Source: Anseranas semipalmata
Lineage: Eukaryota > Chordata > Aves > Anseriformes > Anseranatidae
Assembly: GCA_013399115.1 (NCBI GenBank)
Contig: VXAA01003384.1
Location: forward strand, 62,001-126,000
Length of the DNA: 64,000 nt
Reading direction: 5' to 3'
Within the stretch, counting starts at the first letter, position 1; every line of letters begins with the position of its first letter. Below are positions 1 to 10,749 of the stretch, one piece after another. The notes under the pieces are model-generated. The model was given only the letters and a program-made list of their open reading frames with translations. It did no database searches and had not been told where the DNA came from. The translations under genes were made by a program, and so were the position numbers.

Positions 1-965
1 TCTCAGAACAGCAAGACGGTTCTTCCAGATGCCTATGGCTGGCTGCCTTCCTTCTCCCAGCCCTTAGATAAACAAAACCTAACAGAGAGCTATTTAATGG
101 GAAAGACAAAGTCACACTTCCAGCTCTCTACAGTGCTTACCTTCAGCATTCCAAGAACCGAGAAAATAGCAGGAAAAAGTTCCCTGCCCTTATGCGACAA
201 AAGCTATTGTTTCATCTTTTTAGAGAGTTTAATACAGCAGAGATCTATCTGCTGCAGCCAAAGAGGCCACAATCCTGTTTTACACATGGACAGATTCGGC
301 AAGAGGAATGGGTTTCCTCCTTGCTTGGCAAGATGTCAAAGATCCATACCTGAGGGATCCAGGTAACTTCTTGGTCAGAGAAGCAAAAACATGCAAGGAA
401 ACGTGAACAAAAGGTGTTTTACATCTGTAACACAACCTGAGCTCAGCACCAGGAGACATCCTAGCAGCATCAGTCTTCCACACTTGCTCTTGTGCCAACG
501 GACCCTGGACTCCTCAGCATCGATCGATTTACTGTTTGTCCTAGTCTGAAGATACGTACATATGCCAACCAATGGCAAATTAGAGAAAAATGCAGCAAAC
601 CCTTCTTATAGGCCATTTGCCATGACACTATCCAAGCTGGGGGGCAATTCAAGAACCCCATACACTCTGCATGTCCTGAAGCGCTGAGACCGGCTGAGGG
701 AGATTCAGAGAGGGAAGAGCGGGAAATGGAGACCGTGGCCACATTTCAATAGAAATAAAGCCGTCCCAGACCGCCACACTCGACCGGGGTGGCCGAGGCC
801 CGTGGATGGCATCGCCAGGGACAAAGCTCCTATGGGCACATCCCCAGTTCCGCAGCGCGGGGAAAGGCACCAAAATGGGAAGAGGGGAGGAAAAAATAGG
901 GAAAAAAAAAGAAGAAACAAGCGGGGCAGGACGTGGCAGCCCCAGCGCCCGGGGGCGGCCCTTAC
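1..965 (-). other. NT5DC2: NT5DC2 first intron, partial
   Basis: This stretch lies downstream, on the minus strand, of the splice donor at 961-965 (GTAAG read on minus), so it is taken as the 5' part of an intron. It becomes GC-rich above about 780 as it enters the promoter-side CpG-rich zone. Short open frames occur on both strands but none resembles a known protein. No repeat family was recognised. Confidence 0.6.
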
Positions 966-1074
966 CGTAGACCAGCTTCTTCATCTCGTGGTACCTGGCC
1001 CACAGGTAGGTCTTGGTGTCGGTTCCCTCGGCCGGGGCCGGCTGGCTGCCCGCGGCCGGGCCGGGCTCGGCGCC
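966..1074 (-). CDS. NT5DC2: NT5DC2 first coding exon, partial (3' end of exon)
   Basis: NT5DC2 is a 5'-nucleotidase domain-containing protein of the HAD superfamily; its substrate is poorly defined. Only the end of the N-terminal coding exon is visible. On the minus strand the frame reads through a Gly/Pro/Ala-rich leader into TKTYLWARYHEMKKLVYG. This fits the WARY-x-EMK-x-LV signature that precedes the catalytic domain in this family, as I recall it. The exon ends with a phase-1 codon followed by GTAAGG. The start codon and the rest of the leader fall inside the N gap. Head-to-head placement with UQCC5 matches the human arrangement, which supports the call. None of the HAD catalytic motifs are in view, so the name rests on about 18 residues plus synteny. 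Confidence 0.75.
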
Positions 1075-1616
1075 NNNNNNNNNNNNNNNNNNNNNNNNNN
1101 NNNNNNNNNNNNNNNNNNNNNNNNNNNNNNNNNNNNNNNNNNNNNNNNNNNNNNNNNNNNNNNNNNNNNNNNNNNNNNNNNNNNNNNNNNNNNNNNNNNN
1201 NNNNNNNNNNNNNNNNNNNNNNNNNNNNNNNNNNNNNNNNNNNNNNNNNNNNNNNNNNNNNNNNNNNNNNNNNNNNNNNNNNNNNNNNNNNNNNNNNNNN
1301 NNNNNNNNNNNNNNNNNNNNNNNNNNNNNNNNNNNNNNNNNNNNNNNNNNNNNNNNNNNNNNNNNNNNNNNNNNNNNNNNNNNNNNNNNNNNNNNNNNNN
1401 NNNNNNNNNNNNNNNNNNNNNNNNNNNNNNNNNNNNNNNNNNNNNNNNNNNNNNNNNNNNNNNNNNNNNNNNNNNNNNNNNNNNNNNNNNNNNNNNNNNN
1501 NNNNNNNNNNNNNNNNNNNNNNNNNNNNNNNNNNNNNNNNNNNNNNNNNNNNNNNNNNNNNNNNNNNNNNNNNNNNNNNNNNNNNNNNNNNNNNNNNNNN
1601 NNNNNNNNNNNNNNNN
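1075..1616. other. Assembly gap, 542 N
   Basis: A run of 542 N separates NT5DC2 from UQCC5 within the GC-rich promoter. The NT5DC2 start codon and probably both transcription starts are hidden here. The stated length may be an estimate. Long open frames reported across it are artefacts. Confidence 0.99.
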
Positions 1617-1845
1617 CGCGGGCGCCCCGTTCCTCTCCCTCTCGTCAGCGTAACGGGGAAGATGGGGTCTGCGGCCCCGTGCCTGGGGCTCTCCCGCAGC
1701 GGGCGCCGAGGGCTTGGCCTCCCCTTGACCGCGCCGCGCGGGGGCTGTTGTACGTCTCGTCCTGCCTGTCGCACTGCGCCCCCCCCCTTTATTTCTTTTT
1801 GTTTTCGCCACATGAAATTGTGCAGTCGCTGATCCCGCCCCGGTC

Positions 1846-1996
1846 ATGCTGGTGAGCAAGAGGCTGAAGCGCCTCTTGCAGCTGATGCCTGGGAAGCAGC
1901 GCTTCGGTGCCTACAGGTTCCTGCCCTTCTTCTTTCTCCTCGGGGGAGCCATGGAGTGGTTCATGATTAACGTCCGTATCGGCAAGGAGACGTTTT
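1846..1996 (+). CDS. UQCC5: UQCC5 (SMIM4) coding exon 1
   Basis: UQCC5, formerly SMIM4, is a small single-pass protein of the mitochondrial inner membrane needed for assembly of respiratory complex III (early cytochrome b maturation). This exon encodes residues 1-50. A basic N-terminus is followed by the conserved PGKQRFG at residues 15-21. A membrane segment at about residues 22-42 contains YRFLPFFFLLGGAMEW, and the exon ends VRIGKETF. The ATG at 1846 starts the frame directly at the family's expected N-terminus. The exon ends after the first base of codon 51, followed by the donor GTAAGT at 1997. Reading on into the intron gives an unrelated tail, so the 107-codon open frame there is not the product. 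With exon 2 the protein is 72 residues, close to the human length of about 70. Confidence 0.95.
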
Positions 1997-3484
1997 GTAA
2001 GTGGGGGCTGCACGAGGAGGAGGCCTGGTCGCTGCTGGGGCCCCCCTGTCACCATGCCCTGACACCCCTTCCCTGGGCACAGCTCCCCTGGCAGGGGCTG
2101 CGGCAGCCCCGGGCCGATCCAGCGTCGTGTTCCCGGCACCCACTCGTGGTGAACGCAACGTTCCCTTAATAATAAGAACAAAGGTCTGATTGCGGGGTCC
2201 TGACGTGGAGGACTTCAAAGATAATCAAGTCTGCCACTTCTCTCTTTAGTGCAGGATTTGACGCTCCAGATTCTACCTCCCTAGCAGTAGTAGAAGACAG
2301 TGGGCACAAACAAAAACCCTAATCTAAGTTAGATTTTTTTTTTTTACATTGGAAAAGACTCACCAGGGTTGTGAGAATTTAAATGTAGGTGGGGGTTATC
2401 TGAAGTGTGATTATCTTTTTTTAAAATTAGATAATTGAAGCATAAGAATGAGAACTTTTCTCAGCTAATGCCAGCTAGTTTCTAGAAGCTAAAGCATTTA
2501 GGTTTTGTGTGGCATTCTCCCTTTTAAGAAGCCTTGGTAGAAACGTTTGTGTACGTCAGAATAAGGAATTGCGGTATTTCAGCTCTACTGTATGTTATGC
2601 AAGAATACTCTCATTTTCATGGGAAATCTATTCAAGTTTCCTGTAGAATAGAACAGCATGATACAACTCCCACAGCTGACAAACTCACTGCAACCAAAAT
2701 TGCTTCTGGTGCTTGCTTCTGTAGGAAAAAAAAGCTAAAATACTGTCAGTTTAATATTTCTGAGGCACACCTGTGTAGTAATGAGGGCAGGTTAGAAACT
2801 AAAGCACATCATCTGTGTAGCAGCTGTTACACTTCAGCCGAAGCCTTACTTTCTTGGAAAAAAAATGCTTTGCCTAAATGATGTTGTAATATGGTAATAA
2901 CACTGTTCCATAATCCATGCAAGGTAACAATGTACAAGACTGATAACCTTTTTATGTCAGTGAGAGAGATTTTATTTGGTGATGGATATTGGATATTTAG
3001 GGGTGATCAGGGTGGGGGAAGGCAGGAAGAACGGCTAGCAAGAGTATGGACATTAATATGTTCCTGTTTTTTAAAAAAAAAAAAAAAAAAAAGCTAAAAT
3101 ACTGTAGCCATGCTGGCAGTCCTCGGGCATTGGAGTTTGTCCCTATAATTTAACTTCCCTTTAGCATCAGCTAGTTTGGGCACTTGTGTTTTTAATTATC
3201 CTCGTGGGAAAGCAGACAAATGACTGTCTTGCTCTGGAAACTTAGTTTTCCTATAAAAACATTTAATCAGGACCAAGGGGAAGAACTTTAGCCTGGATGG
3301 GAGGGAAATGAGCTATTTTTAAGTGGTAATAAGGATTCTTGTTGGCTTGAATCTTCGGTTGCATGTCAATGTCTACAAGATGAAATTGGATTGAAAAGTT
3401 TAAAAAGAGATGATAGGATTCATACATTTAATACCATCTTGCTCTTGGACAATGCTAATAAAATAAAATCTTTTTCTGCCACAG
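1997..3484 (+). other. UQCC5: UQCC5 intron
   Basis: This is a phase-1 GT-AG intron of 1488 bp. It holds an A-run at about 3073-3092 and a 21-base direct repeat (2726-2746 and 3085-3105, each an A-run ending in GCTAAAATACTGT). No other gene or recognised transposon was seen. Confidence 0.85.
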
Positions 3485-3552
3485 ATGACGTTTACCGTAG
3501 GAAACGATCTGAAAGACAGTACGAGGCAAGGATGGAAAAAAATGAATTTTAG
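3485..3552 (+). CDS. UQCC5: UQCC5 (SMIM4) coding exon 2 with stop
   Basis: After the acceptor ...CACAG the frame completes the split Tyr codon and reads YDVYRRKRSERQYEARM, then MEKNEF and TAG at 3550-3552. The YDVYRRK-x-SERQY pattern is the conserved C-terminal segment that follows the membrane helix in this family, as I recall it from human. It is charged, as expected for a soluble tail. Exons 1 and 2 join to 219 nt, exactly 72 codons plus stop. This exon is too short to appear as an independent open frame. Confidence 0.95.
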
Positions 3553-3865
3553 CTGAAAGGTTTCAAGAGGAACATCCTGAATGCTTCAGTCGTACTTCTA
3601 TCAAAGAAGCATTGCTGCCATGATGCTGGTACGGGCAAGATTTTGTCTCTGCAAGATTAACTGTAATCTGCAAATTTGTGAAGCATGCTCTCAGCTGGTT
3701 TTGGCAGATTATTCTTCAACCACTTCTTATCTTGAATGTTTTGTATTTAAACCAAATACAACAGTGAGAAGTTCATTGTGTTTAGGCCTTTGCCACCTAT
3801 TTAATGTTTTTTTTAGTACTTTTAAATAAACTAAACTGAATAAACAGTCTGGCTACCACTTTTCT
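3553..3865 (+). other. UQCC5: UQCC5 3' UTR with tandem poly(A) signals
   Basis: Two AATAAA hexamers (3825-3830 and 3839-3844) follow the stop codon by about 275-290 bp, with T-rich sequence around them. They are the first good polyadenylation signals after the CDS. The exact cleavage point is inferred. Confidence 0.65.
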
Positions 3866-6800
3866 TAGCTTGATGAAACACCATTCTTGTGGCAACACCA
3901 ATGGAGAACTAAGTTACATATTGCATACATATCTTAGCACAAAGGGAACATTCATTTTTAATTCTTTTGCTTTGTACTGATGGAAGCTGCTCTCACGTCT
4001 GATTTGTTTTCTTTCCAATGCCCACACTCTTTGGAAAGTCATCCATGCATTTAGGCTCTGCTACGTATGTGAAGTGATGCAAGGGCTGAGGGGAAGAAAA
4101 CTCTAATGCCTTTACCTGTTAACAGGCAACAGCAGCCACAGCAAACCTGAATTCTGGTTGCAGGAGTCCTGTCTCCTGGACTGCTTTTTCAGTTTTCTTT
4201 TACTCCCTATCACAGCAACACTAGATCTCAGGTGTGTGGGAGCATGTCAGTGTGCATTAGGTGACTCTGGTATGAATGATAACTGCATATATTAATGCAA
4301 ATGCAGGCATTCTTACACTAACTCCTGATAGACTTTTTTCCACAGGAGCAAGTTTTTAATTGACAAGAGACAATGGCTGTTTTTTTCAGGATCTTACATT
4401 GCAGGTACTCAACTTGTCAGCAGAAGGTAGCCACCAAACTTTGTGCTGTGTCTTCCAAGGACTTGATCTGGAGGACTAGCGCTACTTGTGTTTTCAGGAG
4501 AAAATAAAAACTGGCAGAGAACTGAAGATGCGGCTGTGCCCCTGCACACTCTGAGTGGACAGCAAATGAATTGCTTGGGGGAAATCGTCTATTTGAGAAG
4601 TAATAACTTCTGTTTTGGCTTTGGTTCTGAGGTAGAGCCCAAGTCCATACAGACATGCACAAGCTTGTTTTTGCAGTCACTGACATAAATCCTGACAGAA
4701 GGAACACAAAATAAAACATTAACAGAAAACCACATTTTGAAAATTGTCATGCTTTAGCTCCATCTGCCTTTACTTTTAGAGCCTTTTGGAACTCTCTCCT
4801 GCTGGCGCTTGGTTTCCGTATCTTTGTTGTTTTAAGGAAGCCTCGTGCCCTAATTTCTTCTCAGTGCTCAGCCTGATGTGAACGCTTCTCCCCGTGGCTT
4901 CCCATAGCACTCCTATAATAATAGTAGCAGTGTGTCACAAACCACAGTGAATCGAGGCCCAATTTTTCATGTCAGAGCTCTTTCTTATTTTGCAGTGCTG
5001 CTTCCCATTTGCAGCTGAGAGCACCAGGCATGTCTGGAAGTTAGCTTAGGTGGCCCCAGTTACATTAAAAAAAGCAAGGCAGGACTGCCAGTCACTCACA
5101 AGAAGTTTGGTGTCAGGGAGTTTGGTATCACTGATCTTTGTGACCACTGCAGGAGTAAAATCCTCTGAGTTGGCATCACACCACTTCAGCCATGAGGCAA
5201 CACAGATCTGCAGTGACAGATGATGAAGCTTGACATTTAGAGCTCTGGAGCTGTATTCTTGATTCCACAATGCTTGCTAGTGCTGATCCTTCTGCACGCT
5301 CCAATGTTGCTTATCTCTCACTAACACTGGAAATGGAGTAGCTGGAGTGCCCCAGTCCCAGCCTGTTGCAGTATCAAGCACACCTGGGGATTTAGGACCA
5401 GTTTTAATCTGCACCCACTCTTCAATCCTTCGTAGCTCAGACTAGCACTGGGAACACATCGATGTTTCTGTTAGAAACTGCAGGAGCAAGCCAGGAACAC
5501 AGCTTTCAATGTACGCACTGCTGAGCCCCTGCCAGTTCTGGGGTTGAGCACGTCTGTTCGATCTTCAGGGAGTTCATCTGGTGTCAGGTCAACATCTCTG
5601 AACAGCAGTTGGGTGTTCCCTTCGCAGCAGCCACAGCAAGAGATTCTGAGCACGAGCAAAGCGTTTCTGCTGAAGGCTTTCCAGCTTCTACAAGTCAGGC
5701 CAATTTAGATACCAAGCATGGAAAAATTCAGTGTGGTAAAGCAGCTGAAAACAGTCACATACAAACAAACTGCAACACTTCGGAATAAGCAATGCTGCTC
5801 GCCACTCCAGCATTAGTGAGGGGACAATCTCACCACTGATCCAATGATTTGGGAGAAACCATGGATCTGTTCATTGGACATTTCCAGCTGTCGTGTGCCC
5901 AAGGATGCTGCCTCCTGAAGACCCAGGGTGGGCCAGGGAGTACTGAAGAGTTCTGGGAAAGGAAGCGTGTATGTGTCCATGTCCAGCCTGTACTCCTCCC
6001 TGGCACAGGGGTGCAACTTAGGGTTTTGTCCCTGCTTTTCAAGAGTAGAAAAAAGGTCATTTGTTACATATTTGTGAATTCGTTCCTGGAGCAAAACTGT
6101 TACTGTCTGCAGTGGAGGCAAGGTGTCACCTTGGACTTCACACACAGATACAAACCGGTATCTGTGCTCTGGTTCTGGCCAGCAGCAACTGCTTCTAAGG
6201 TGCAAAAGCTTGCAACAGAACCATGACTTCCTGAGGAGTTCCCTTAAACCTTTATTGGGTGCTTGTGCTTGGCACAAGCACAGAGGATTTTTTATAGTCC
6301 TCCCTAAAACACCCCATGGAAACTGAATTTGGGCACTCCCTGTGGAGATAGTTAGCAGACTTCATGACTTCATCACCATTTTTGTCACAGGCTGCAGAGC
6401 ATCCTTAGCTTAACCTGAGCCGAGCCAATCCAGTTACTGGTGCTGCTGTGTAATCGAGGGGATTCTCCTCCGTTTCTTTTCATGTCTCTCCTGCTCTCCC
6501 CTTTAATAGAAGTTAAGCTGTGTGTCTAGACTTCTGCACTGGATTTCTGATCCATCTCCAAAGAGGAGAGTTTTTCCAACGAGTGACAGAGGCTGGGAAT
6601 CTCTTTACCCAGGACCACCAGATCCTAGTGCACTGCATCAGGTTGGTTTTTGTTTTGTTTTGTTTGTATGATGGTCAGATTAGACTTGCAGGAAAATCCA
6701 CTAAGCAAAAGGAACATGCAGATTATTAATCAGAGTATTTCACTTGTCAATGAACCAGATCCCATTTCTTGATGTTAAAAGTACTCGGCCATTTTGAAAC

Positions 6801-7600
6801 ACTGCTCCCTTTCAGTGCATTTGCTGCTGAGAGAGGGCTACATACATCTACGGCTGATCTTCAGTATCTCAAACCGAGCAAATAAAATGTGAAGAATGAT
6901 TAGAATTAGTCTCTGTGCAACTGCACCATCAAGTTTTAGGAGGGTGGAAGTTCCCTAAGGCTGGCAGCCTGCATGAGAGGCAGTGTTTATCCCCCAGGTC
7001 CAAGACATTAATGCATGTTAATTAAATATAACGGTATCTGTTCTGGTTGTTTAAATAGCTCTTTGTGAATCGTATTTCGAGGTGCCTCTGACATATAAGA
7101 GGTTGTTATCACTTAATTTTTCTTGCTGTTGGTGTTATTAAAGAAGATTTCCATCCTGGTTTTTAATTTTACAGCGTAAAAGATGCTTTTCCCATATTAC
7201 TTTTCTAATTTCCTTCATTATCCTGCTACGTAAAAGACAGTCCTGAACCAGGTTAGTTTCCAACATGAAATTAAGGTTTGCTGTTTATTTTCAAAGCAAT
7301 TAGTGCGGAGGCAACGGGGACTGACTGAATCTTGTCATCTCTACTCAGCTTGTTCCCAGCACACCACATATTTTTTCAAAGCTTACTACTGTTCATGCTC
7401 TTTCTGGCTCCTTTTTCAACTTCACTGTTCTTATCTCCTACCAGACATGCCTTGCAACACACAGGACAATATAAAAAGGATTCTTTACCCACACACATGC
7501 ACGCACATACCAAGGACCCCATAAAATCTGGATCAGCAACAACCAGAATTACTTGAAATAAAATCCTAACAGAAGTCTTGATGGGACACTCAAACCTGGT
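3866..7600. other. Intergenic region between convergent UQCC5 and PBRM1
   Basis: UQCC5 (+) and PBRM1 (-) end towards each other here. The interval contains several overlapping open frames, the longest being 154 codons on the minus strand at 5813-6277, but no recognisable protein, RNA gene or transposon family. Confidence 0.55.
5813..6277 (-). other. Unassigned 154-codon open frame in intergenic DNA
   Basis: An ATG-to-stop frame of 154 codons is open on the minus strand, and a 125-codon frame is open on the plus strand over the same bases. I recognise no motif, signal peptide or membrane segment. Openness on both strands argues for low stop density by chance rather than a gene. It is listed because it is the longest open frame in the window outside the assembly gap, PBRM1 exons and their antisense shadows. 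Confidence 0.15.
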
Positions 7601-7626
7601 TAATCCAAAACACTTTGCAAACTATT

Positions 7627-7632
7627 TTTATT
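7627..7632 (-). other. PBRM1: Candidate PBRM1 distal poly(A) signal
   Basis: AATAAA on the minus strand (TTTATT on plus), followed on the minus strand by a G/T-containing stretch. A second candidate TTTATT lies at about 7952-7957. Either would end a long PBRM1 3' UTR; an earlier variant signal cannot be excluded. Confidence 0.4.
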
Positions 7633-10576
7633 CAAATTAAAAAGACTCGGGTAAACAAAGTGATGGTACATACATGTTATACACCTGGTTATCAGCTTAA
7701 CCTTTGGGAGTACAAGATCTAATGAAAAGCCAAGCATGGATTAACCAGGTCCGAAAACATACGCTGGAAAAAAAAGTCACCAACATCAACGTTTTGATTT
7801 TTTACAGAAACAGTAAATTTTCTCATGGAAGGGAGGGACTGAGGAAGAGAACAAATAATTATTAGTCATCTCCAACTGGTTTATGAAAATACCGGTCCTA
7901 GATTAATCTATTTTCCACTCTCTCAGAAGCCAACCATTTCCCATACATACATTTATTTTAATATGAAAGTTTCATTTATGCCAATACAATGAACGGCAGT
8001 GGAAAACAAATAAGGGGTTCAAACACCCACAAAGAGAGAAAGAGAAAGACAGACAGACATGTCTCTTTTTTCTTTTTGTTAAACCAGAGTCAAAAAACAG
8101 TTTCTTTTGCTGGTTTTGAATTCTAGACTGTAGCCATTATATCCTAAATTTTACTGCAATCAACTGAAATGCCTCCAACATACAGAGACACGATTTTGAA
8201 ATAAATAAAGCTTAATATAATTGATTAGGGCCAGCCCAGTGGCTTAGTGGTAGTGCTCTGCACTGCCTTGCAGGAGGACCCAGGTTTCCTTTGCACTTCC
8301 AATCTCTTGCTCCTGGGCCGGAGAGAGCAGTGAAAGTGGCGCTGCAGCTGCTCAGGCAGGAGAGAGCCAGTGCTGCAAGTTTGCTTATCACTGGCCTTCA
8401 GATAAATTAAACATCTGAGTTATACAGGCTCCAAAGGGAGTCCCATCCAGTCCTCAAAAGAAAATAAATAAAACAATAACTTAACTAAAATCCATCCCAG
8501 GTTCTTTGGCGTAGTTTTTTGTTAATGCTGAGAAATAAGAGAATCTGGTGGTATTAGTACAATCCATAATAATTCCAAGTACTCAGAAACTAGGATTTGC
8601 TGCCTGATTCACTTCAACGTCCCATCTTTGTGGCTAAAAACTGCAAAGCCTATGGTAATTTAAATATGTTTTAAGATGATGCTGTATATATGGGATGTTT
8701 AAGACTATTACGTTTCTATGTAATTAAATAAACTTGTTCATCTGCAAAGGCCAGTAAAGAATTTTCGTACCACAGGTGTGCTACTTGCAGAGCTTAAAAC
8801 TGTAATTTTCCTATATGTTGCTTAGCTCCATTTTCTTCACATCCCATTGCACATCTGACCTAAACTGTCCTTAAGTGCCTGCTTGTAATTATATGGTTTT
8901 CTGTGCAATGACTGGAGGATTAGCATAGGAGGGAGAAGAATTAGCCAGTAAAATTAAGTAACAGTTTATACTTGCACATCCCTTCCCTCATCAGTATTAA
9001 TTACATCACCAAACAGAACCCAATATCTGAAGAAAAATATTTAACCTTCTGCCAAAATGAACTCAAATGTGTTCTCTACTAGCAGACTTTAAAATACTTT
9101 TCTACATGATGAACATCTCTAGCAGGAACATGAAAATATATCAGTAAATTATTCTTTTGGACTGAGTTGCAGTAACCATGTTCCTGCCCACAATTTTCTT
9201 CAAATTAGTATTGCTTTCCCAGTTATTTAATGCAATCCAAAATTATTCTTTCTTCTTCTAAAATTAAGTATGTGAAAGCATTTACCTTTTAGCAAATAGC
9301 TTCGCAGTCCAAAACGTTGGTTAGTTACAAGGACAGTTAAGTCTTTAGCAGAAGGCAGTCACAACCTTGAAATTTGGCAAGAGGAGTCTGTACATACCTT
9401 ACTTAGCTAAAAAAAAAAACAAAAACAAAAACCAAACAAACAAAAAACAACACTCTCTGAAGGCTGCAATGCAGGTACTCTTATTTCTGCAATGTACTAG
9501 GTATGTTGAACTTACACATACAGTACTATTTTAAAGTTATGTTTGTGTGTCAAATTTCAAATTTTGCATTGCAAAACTTTCATTACTGTGAATCAATACA
9601 CGTAGAGCATAGAAAAAAGTCTTACAATGCCCAATCATCAACAGAATGTGTGTGAATTTAAAAGCATCAAGTTACTCCACTAACAAAAGAACTCAGCTTC
9701 TCTTCTCCTCTAACTTACCTTCCAAGACCTGAACTGGTTCAAAGTTCTGGCCTCTCCCACATGCAGATTGAATTGCAGTGGGAAGAAGCTTTCCCTTCCC
9801 ACTGCTTGGTGTCAGAGACATCACAGAACCCCTGAAGCAGGGCACGGCAGATGAAACATTTCACCTTCCATGGGCATACCCAGCACATGTATTCTGGTAC
9901 TGATTTAGGATCATAATGGCCTTGGCTACACAATTAACTAACTGGACAGGACTGGACAACATTAGCAGTCAAGACAGCCTTGTCCTGTCCGCACTAGCAC
10001 TTCCACGATCGCTGTGGCCCATTCAGCTGCCTCGGTATTGACTTGAAATGTGATTTTTCTCTAGCGTCAATGCACACCTTACCTTTAGCTTCTTTCCAAG
10101 AGATCCTCCCTGTTCACAACCAAGCGAGATTTCTGCTGGAAGTGGCTAGCACACACAAGCACATGTACACACATTCCTCTAGGATGTAAACTATGACTAA
10201 CTTCACATTCCATTGTACCAATCTGTAAATACTTTGTTTTCTATTTTTCTTCTTTTATATAAAAACAATGGCATCAGATTCTCAGCAATAAAGTATAAGA
10301 AAGATGAATCCTTGACTACAGTTAACCAATTATGAAATCGCCTTTCAAACAAAGGAAACATATGCAAAAATCCGTGTATTTGATAAAGTCAACTTAATAT
10401 AACAAAAAGTGAAATATGCTTATTAAAAGTGTCCTTATATAAAAATGGTCTTGCAATATACAGTAAAATGCAATACAAATTATTGTTGGTTATCTCTCCC
10501 CACCCAGTAACTAAAACAGCTATTGTTCCACAAAACTCCTTATATGCCGGTATCAAAGAAAGAAGCAATAATGTGA
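7633..10576 (-). other. PBRM1: PBRM1 presumed 3' UTR and 3' flank
   Basis: AT-rich sequence without coding potential follows the PBRM1 stop at 10577-10579. No consensus AATAAA occurs on the minus strand in the first several hundred bases, so the 3' UTR may extend to the signals near 7.6-8.0 kb. It contains a tRNA-like element (8228-8400) and an A/C-rich simple repeat (9410-9450). The true UTR end is unknown. Confidence 0.45.
8228..8400 (+). repeat. Degenerate tRNA-derived SINE-like element
   Basis: The segment begins GGGCCAGCCCAGTGG and contains TGGCTTAGTGG at 8240-8250, a good match to a polymerase III A box. After about 33 nt there is GGACCCAGGTTT, which sits where a B box would begin but is degraded. 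This spacing and the 5' end resemble a tRNA-headed SINE. The following about 100 bp are GC-rich relative to the surroundings. I do not recognise the family. It lies antisense to PBRM1. Confidence 0.4.
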
Positions 10577-10749
10577 CTAAACATTTTCTATATTGTATGC
10601 CTGACGGATATTAAGGGTGTCTCGTAGCATCAAGTCTCGAAGACGCCATAACGCATCAGCCATTGTGGTATGAGCCCCTTTACTTTTCAACCAGTGTGAA
10701 GGGAGACGGCTCTCTTGTTCTTTTGATAAGTGGACATCTCGTCTTCGTG
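10577..10749 (-). CDS. PBRM1: PBRM1 exon w: C-terminus with stop
   Basis: Encodes [40 protein letters not shown] and [16 protein letters not shown] followed by TAG (10577-10579). The protein end matches the human C-terminus nearly residue for residue as I recall it, so the coding region is complete at this side. Confidence 0.97.

Larger units (their letters stand above)
780..1770. promoter_or_regulatory. CpG-rich bidirectional promoter region of NT5DC2 and UQCC5
   Basis: Both visible flanks of the gap (about 780-1074 and 1617-1770) are strongly GC-rich with many CpG dinucleotides, unlike the AT-rich remainder of the window. They lie between the first coding exons of two divergently oriented genes. 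That is the usual form of a TATA-less CpG-island promoter serving two housekeeping genes. Transcription start sites cannot be placed because the core is unsequenced. Confidence 0.65.

Noticed and set aside
802..1859. Several open frames of 280-299 codons
   Set aside because: They are open only because they run through 542 N; no real protein is supported apart from the NT5DC2 exon end.
1846..2169. 107-codon continuous frame from the UQCC5 ATG
   Set aside because: After residue 50 it reads through a consensus GTAAGT donor; exon 2 at 3485 supplies the conserved C-terminus.
5218..5282. Possible C/D snoRNA: ATGATGA then CTGA about 60 bases later
   Set aside because: The ends do not form a terminal stem, no C'/D' boxes are evident and it is not in a host-gene intron.
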